Positions 61,339-64,000 of a DNA stretch of 64,000 bases are shown piece by piece. Both the position numbers and the translations under genes were made by a program. The notes under the pieces were generated by a model, which ran no database searches, was not told the DNA's origin, and saw nothing but the letters and a program-made list of their open reading frames with translations. The stretch spans positions 12,596,001-12,660,000 of the forward strand of contig NC_053046.1 in the NCBI RefSeq assembly GCF_003473485.1, in the 5' to 3' direction. Every line of letters begins with the position of its first letter. Within the stretch, counting starts at the first letter, position 1. Source of the stretch: Medicago truncatula. Its lineage: Eukaryota; Streptophyta; Magnoliopsida; Fabales; Fabaceae.

Positions 61339-61752
61339 GTTTATTTTAGACGGGATCATTTAAACATATTCTATTGATTTGTTTGTTAGTATTGTTATTG
61401 TGTAGTTGATGTATTTATCTTTCTATGTGTATGCATCAACCTATATAAGCATTGTATTGTTCCTTTAAAATGGAATGAAGAAAAATGAATGAAAACGTTA
61501 TTTTATTTTATCTTCTTCTCTTTTAGCTTAGAACTCTAGTTTCTTGTAGTTTTATTTACTAAGATAAAATAAAATTACATTTTCTTCGTTCCTTTCTAAG
61601 GGGATAATACAATGCATATATAGATTGATGCATAAACATCGTAAGATAAATACATCAACCACACAATAGTGATACTATCAAACAAACTAATAGAACATGT
61701 TTAAAAGATCTCTTTCTAGAATATGTTTAAAACATTCCCTTCTGGGATAAAC
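61339..61752. repeat. Long imperfect inverted repeat (hairpin)
   Basis: Left arm 61339-61488 and right arm 61578-61752 are complementary over about 150 bases with scattered mismatches. Shared blocks include 'gttgatgtatttatctt', 'gcattgtatt', 'ttctatt.a.ttgtttg' and 'taaacatattct'. The 90-base loop is AT-rich. The arms contain 'ctatataagc' TATA-like and 'aatgaag' sequences reminiscent of LTR U3/R regions, so an inverted pair of LTR pieces is possible. Confidence 0.85.
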
Positions 61753-61900
61753 TAGTATGATCTGTTTTTCCACGTTTCTCTACTGTACTTGATTGTATCA
61801 TCAAATATTTTTGGCAAAGTTCATATTTTATTAGAATTTTACTAATTTTTTAATTGATAATTTAAATAATATTATAAAAAAGATGAAACAAAAAATAAAA

Positions 61901-62244
61901 GGCTTAATTGCACTTTTGGCCCCCTATCTTTTTAAAAGTTGCGATTTTGTCCCCTAATTAATTAAAATACAAAACAACACCCTATGTATTGGATCTTTGG
62001 CAGTTTTGGCCCCCAAGATCACTTTTGACTTAGTCTTCGCTGACGTGGCACCCACAATGGTCGACACGTGGCACCTCACTTAAGGGATATGGGTGCCACG
62101 TCACCGAAGACTAAGTCAAAAGTGGCCTTAGGGGCCAAAACTGCCAAAGATCCAATACATAGGGGGCTGTTTTGTATTTTAATTAGTTAGGGGGTCAAAA
62201 TCACAACTTTTGAAAAGATAGAGGGCCAAAAGTGCAATTAAGCC
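61901..62244. mobile_element. Mutator-type fold-back MITE with perfect 9-bp target duplication
   Basis: 'aaaataaaa' at 61892-61900 recurs at 62245-62253. The 344-bp element starts 'ggcttaattgcacttttggc' and ends with its complement. Almost the whole element folds: the inner arms include 'acttttgacttagtcttcg' and its inverse, and 'gtggcaccca' with its inverse. No transposase. Confidence 0.93.
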
Positions 62245-62664
62245 AAAATAAAAATAAACGGTAAAAATGGAAAAAAAAAAATCAGCTTAAATAGATATGT
62301 TTCTTTTATATAATTATGGAATGGATTGTTTTTACTTGACATATATTGTTATAGAAATAGATTGTTTTTACCTGACAAACAAAAGATAATAGATTTTTTA
62401 TTAGCTTCACCTAATTATTTAACAAATCAAAAGACATCAACTATTTTGTTACCCTAGAGTTTTGATGGGTATGATACTCAATATCCATTTATAATAATAG
62501 GAAAGCAAGCTACAAAATTACATAAAGCAAATACTTATAGGAAAAAACATAATCTAAAGTAAATCCTTAAAAAAAAGTATGATATATTTATTTTAATTTT
62601 TTTAATAGTAATTGACGCAAAACTCTTTTCAAACCGAATTTTAAGATCCCAGTATATTATTATT

Positions 62665-62770
62665 TTTTTAATTTTTTTGTTGTGGTGGTCGAGGTTCGAA
62701 CCCCAGACCTTGCATATTTTATGCATTGTCCATACCAATTGAGCAAACTCACGAGGACTAAAAATGTTTA
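62665..62770 (-). mobile_element. tRNA-like SINE
   Basis: The reverse strand reads 'gagtttgctcaattggtatg' (A-box), then about 25 bases later 'gggttcgaacctc' (B-box), then 'gaccaccacaac' and an A-rich end. It belongs to the same family as the fragments at 56640, 58262 and perhaps 30503. The B-box is nearly canonical, so it is relatively young. Confidence 0.7.
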
Positions 62771-63440
62771 CTTTAACCTTTACTTTAATATACCAAGTTA
62801 TCACCCTTAATTCTTCAAGTAAATAACTTTTTTAAGAAAATGTAATCATTTTGTCAAAACAGAAAAAGAAAAATTTAATCAAACTTATTTAAGGATAACT
62901 TACATATTTGGTTCTTTAAGTTATTTCTACATTTCAATTGGATCACTTAATTTTTTTCCTTTCAATTTTTGATATTTTAAGTTACAAACATCAGACATTT
63001 TAGGTTTTAGCCCATTTTTCGTATTTTAAGTTATACACCTTAGTCACATTGATATATTTTTTTTCTTTCTTTTTTCAGTTTTCACATTTGAGTCAGTCAA
63101 ATATTTATTATACTGCCTTCTTATTTCTTAATCACTAAGAACATAAATGTCACGTAGGAAATAGTTGACAACTCAAATAAGGAAATACAATGCACCCGCA
63201 CCTTTTCAATGTTTAATTAACAACATTCCCGGTTTGGAGTAAGGCAATACGCGTAGTTTTTTTTTTTATGACATGTTGGTTTATAGCCCTTCTTGGAAAA
63301 CACACACACACACACATGTTCATTAGTTATTTGCAAGATTACTTGGGACATAAGGTGTCTAGAACAGGGGACATATGGATGGAGGGAAGTTTCAAGCTAT
63401 CCTTAGAATGGCCTTGTACTGTAAACATTAAATAGTTAAT
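62771..63440. other. Intergenic region, nothing recognised
   Basis: A short (CA)n tract lies at about 63301-63315. Otherwise unremarkable AT-rich DNA before the integrase fragment. Confidence 0.4.
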
Positions 63441-63464
63441 AGCTATATATGGATGAAGGGAAGG

Positions 63465-63871
63465 GTTTCTTTATAATCTTAGCTCTTGGTTTAAGGCTTT
63501 TCCATTGGCAAAATTCTGGTATAATATTACCATATGATAGTCTTGGAAAGACACCATTCATGGCACTATATGGAAGAGAGCCTCCAGCTCTTATAAGGCA
63601 ACCATGCACAACTAATGATCTTGAGGTGATAAGGGATCAACTTGCAAATAGAGATGGATTATTAGCTAAATTGAAGCAAAATTTGGCAAGGGAACAACAG
63701 GAGATGACACATCAAGCAGAAAAAAGTAGACATGAGGTGATTTTAAAAATTGGTGACGAGGTTTCGGTCAAACTACAACTTTATTGGAAAAATTATGCGG
63801 CTTTGAGAAAGAATAAAAATAGTCTATTATGCACGTTAGGGCATCATTGTTTAAAGAAACAAAATAGTTAA
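63465..63871 (+). mobile_element. Ty3/gypsy integrase C-terminal fragment
   Basis: In a first frame 'AFPLAKFWYNITI' resembles the end of the integrase core ('LAEFWYNTTYHTS' in relatives). After a small frameshift, 'SLGKTPFMALYGREPPALIR' and 'LANRDGLLAKLKQNLAREQQ' follow, then 'KIGDEVSVKLQLYW', the GPY/F-side region. The rest of pol and the LTRs are absent within the window, and the frame stops early. The Met at 63449 is not a real start. Confidence 0.8.
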
Positions 63872-64000
63872 CTTCTGAATATAAAATGATGTAATTGTTA
63901 GTTTGACAAGTATTTCACTTAAGAAAATGATTTTTGCTACAAAAAAAAACTTAAGAAAAGGATTTATTTTTATAAATTATTTAAACAATGCATTTACGAT

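Overview
This is plant nuclear DNA: AT-rich, with spliced genes carrying GT-AG introns, plant snRNA promoters, many miniature transposons and decayed retroelements. The gene families suggest a papilionoid legume of the Medicago/Trifolium type; in particular there is a TIR-NBS-LRR fragment cluster with a C-JID domain and an 'EPS' repeat tail. That assignment is inference, because no marker sequence was searched.

Five genes look intact after manual splicing. They are an R2R3-MYB factor (3501-4755, +), a VTT/SNARE-associated membrane protein of the KMS/TMEM41 type (20095-22836, +), a two-RRM nucleolar RBM34/Nop12-like protein (29824-24633, -), a small TPR protein (36396-35039, -) and a cinnamoyl-CoA-reductase-like SDR (58101-60869, +). 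One U1 snRNA gene (11790-11949, +) has a full plant Pol II snRNA promoter and all the expected protein-binding sites. Linked to it are a degraded or variant U1 copy (8547-8689) and a U4-like copy (10373-10545). These lie in an imperfect tandem duplication that also surrounds a broken WRKY gene.

Layout. 1-3.4 kb: repeat remnants. 3.4-5 kb: MYB gene and a (TA)n tract. 7.5-8.1 kb: probable solo LTR. 8.1-13 kb: duplicated snRNA/WRKY segment ending in a mitochondrial IF-2 fragment. 13.5-14.9 kb: two 600-bp direct repeats. 15.9-19 kb: gag fragment, (TA)n tract and a LINE derivative with a 13-bp target duplication. 20-23 kb: KMS-like gene. 24.6-29.8 kb: RBM34-like gene, whose largest intron holds an snRNA-type promoter on the opposite strand. 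31.4-32.05 kb: hAT-type MITE with a perfect 8-bp target duplication. 35-36.4 kb: TPR gene. 37.2-38 kb: fold-back element. 40.3 kb: B3 pseudogene. 42.6-44.1 kb: tandem 730-bp repeats. 45-45.5 kb: Mutator-type MITE. 47.7-52.5 kb: TNL fragments in alternating orientation. 53-54.2 kb: LINE RT and RNase H remnants. 57.2 kb: Mutator MITE. 58.1-60.9 kb: CCR-like gene. 61.3-62.8 kb: long hairpin, Mutator MITE and SINE. 63.4-63.9 kb: Ty3/gypsy integrase fragment.

The genes do not form a pathway. The most notable unexplained signal is the USE+TATA unit at 26849-27070. It has Pol II snRNA spacing but does not resemble any spliceosomal RNA I recognise. Also notable are the interleaved inverted repeats at 34771-34896, the inverted TNL mosaic and the 61.3-61.75 kb hairpin.
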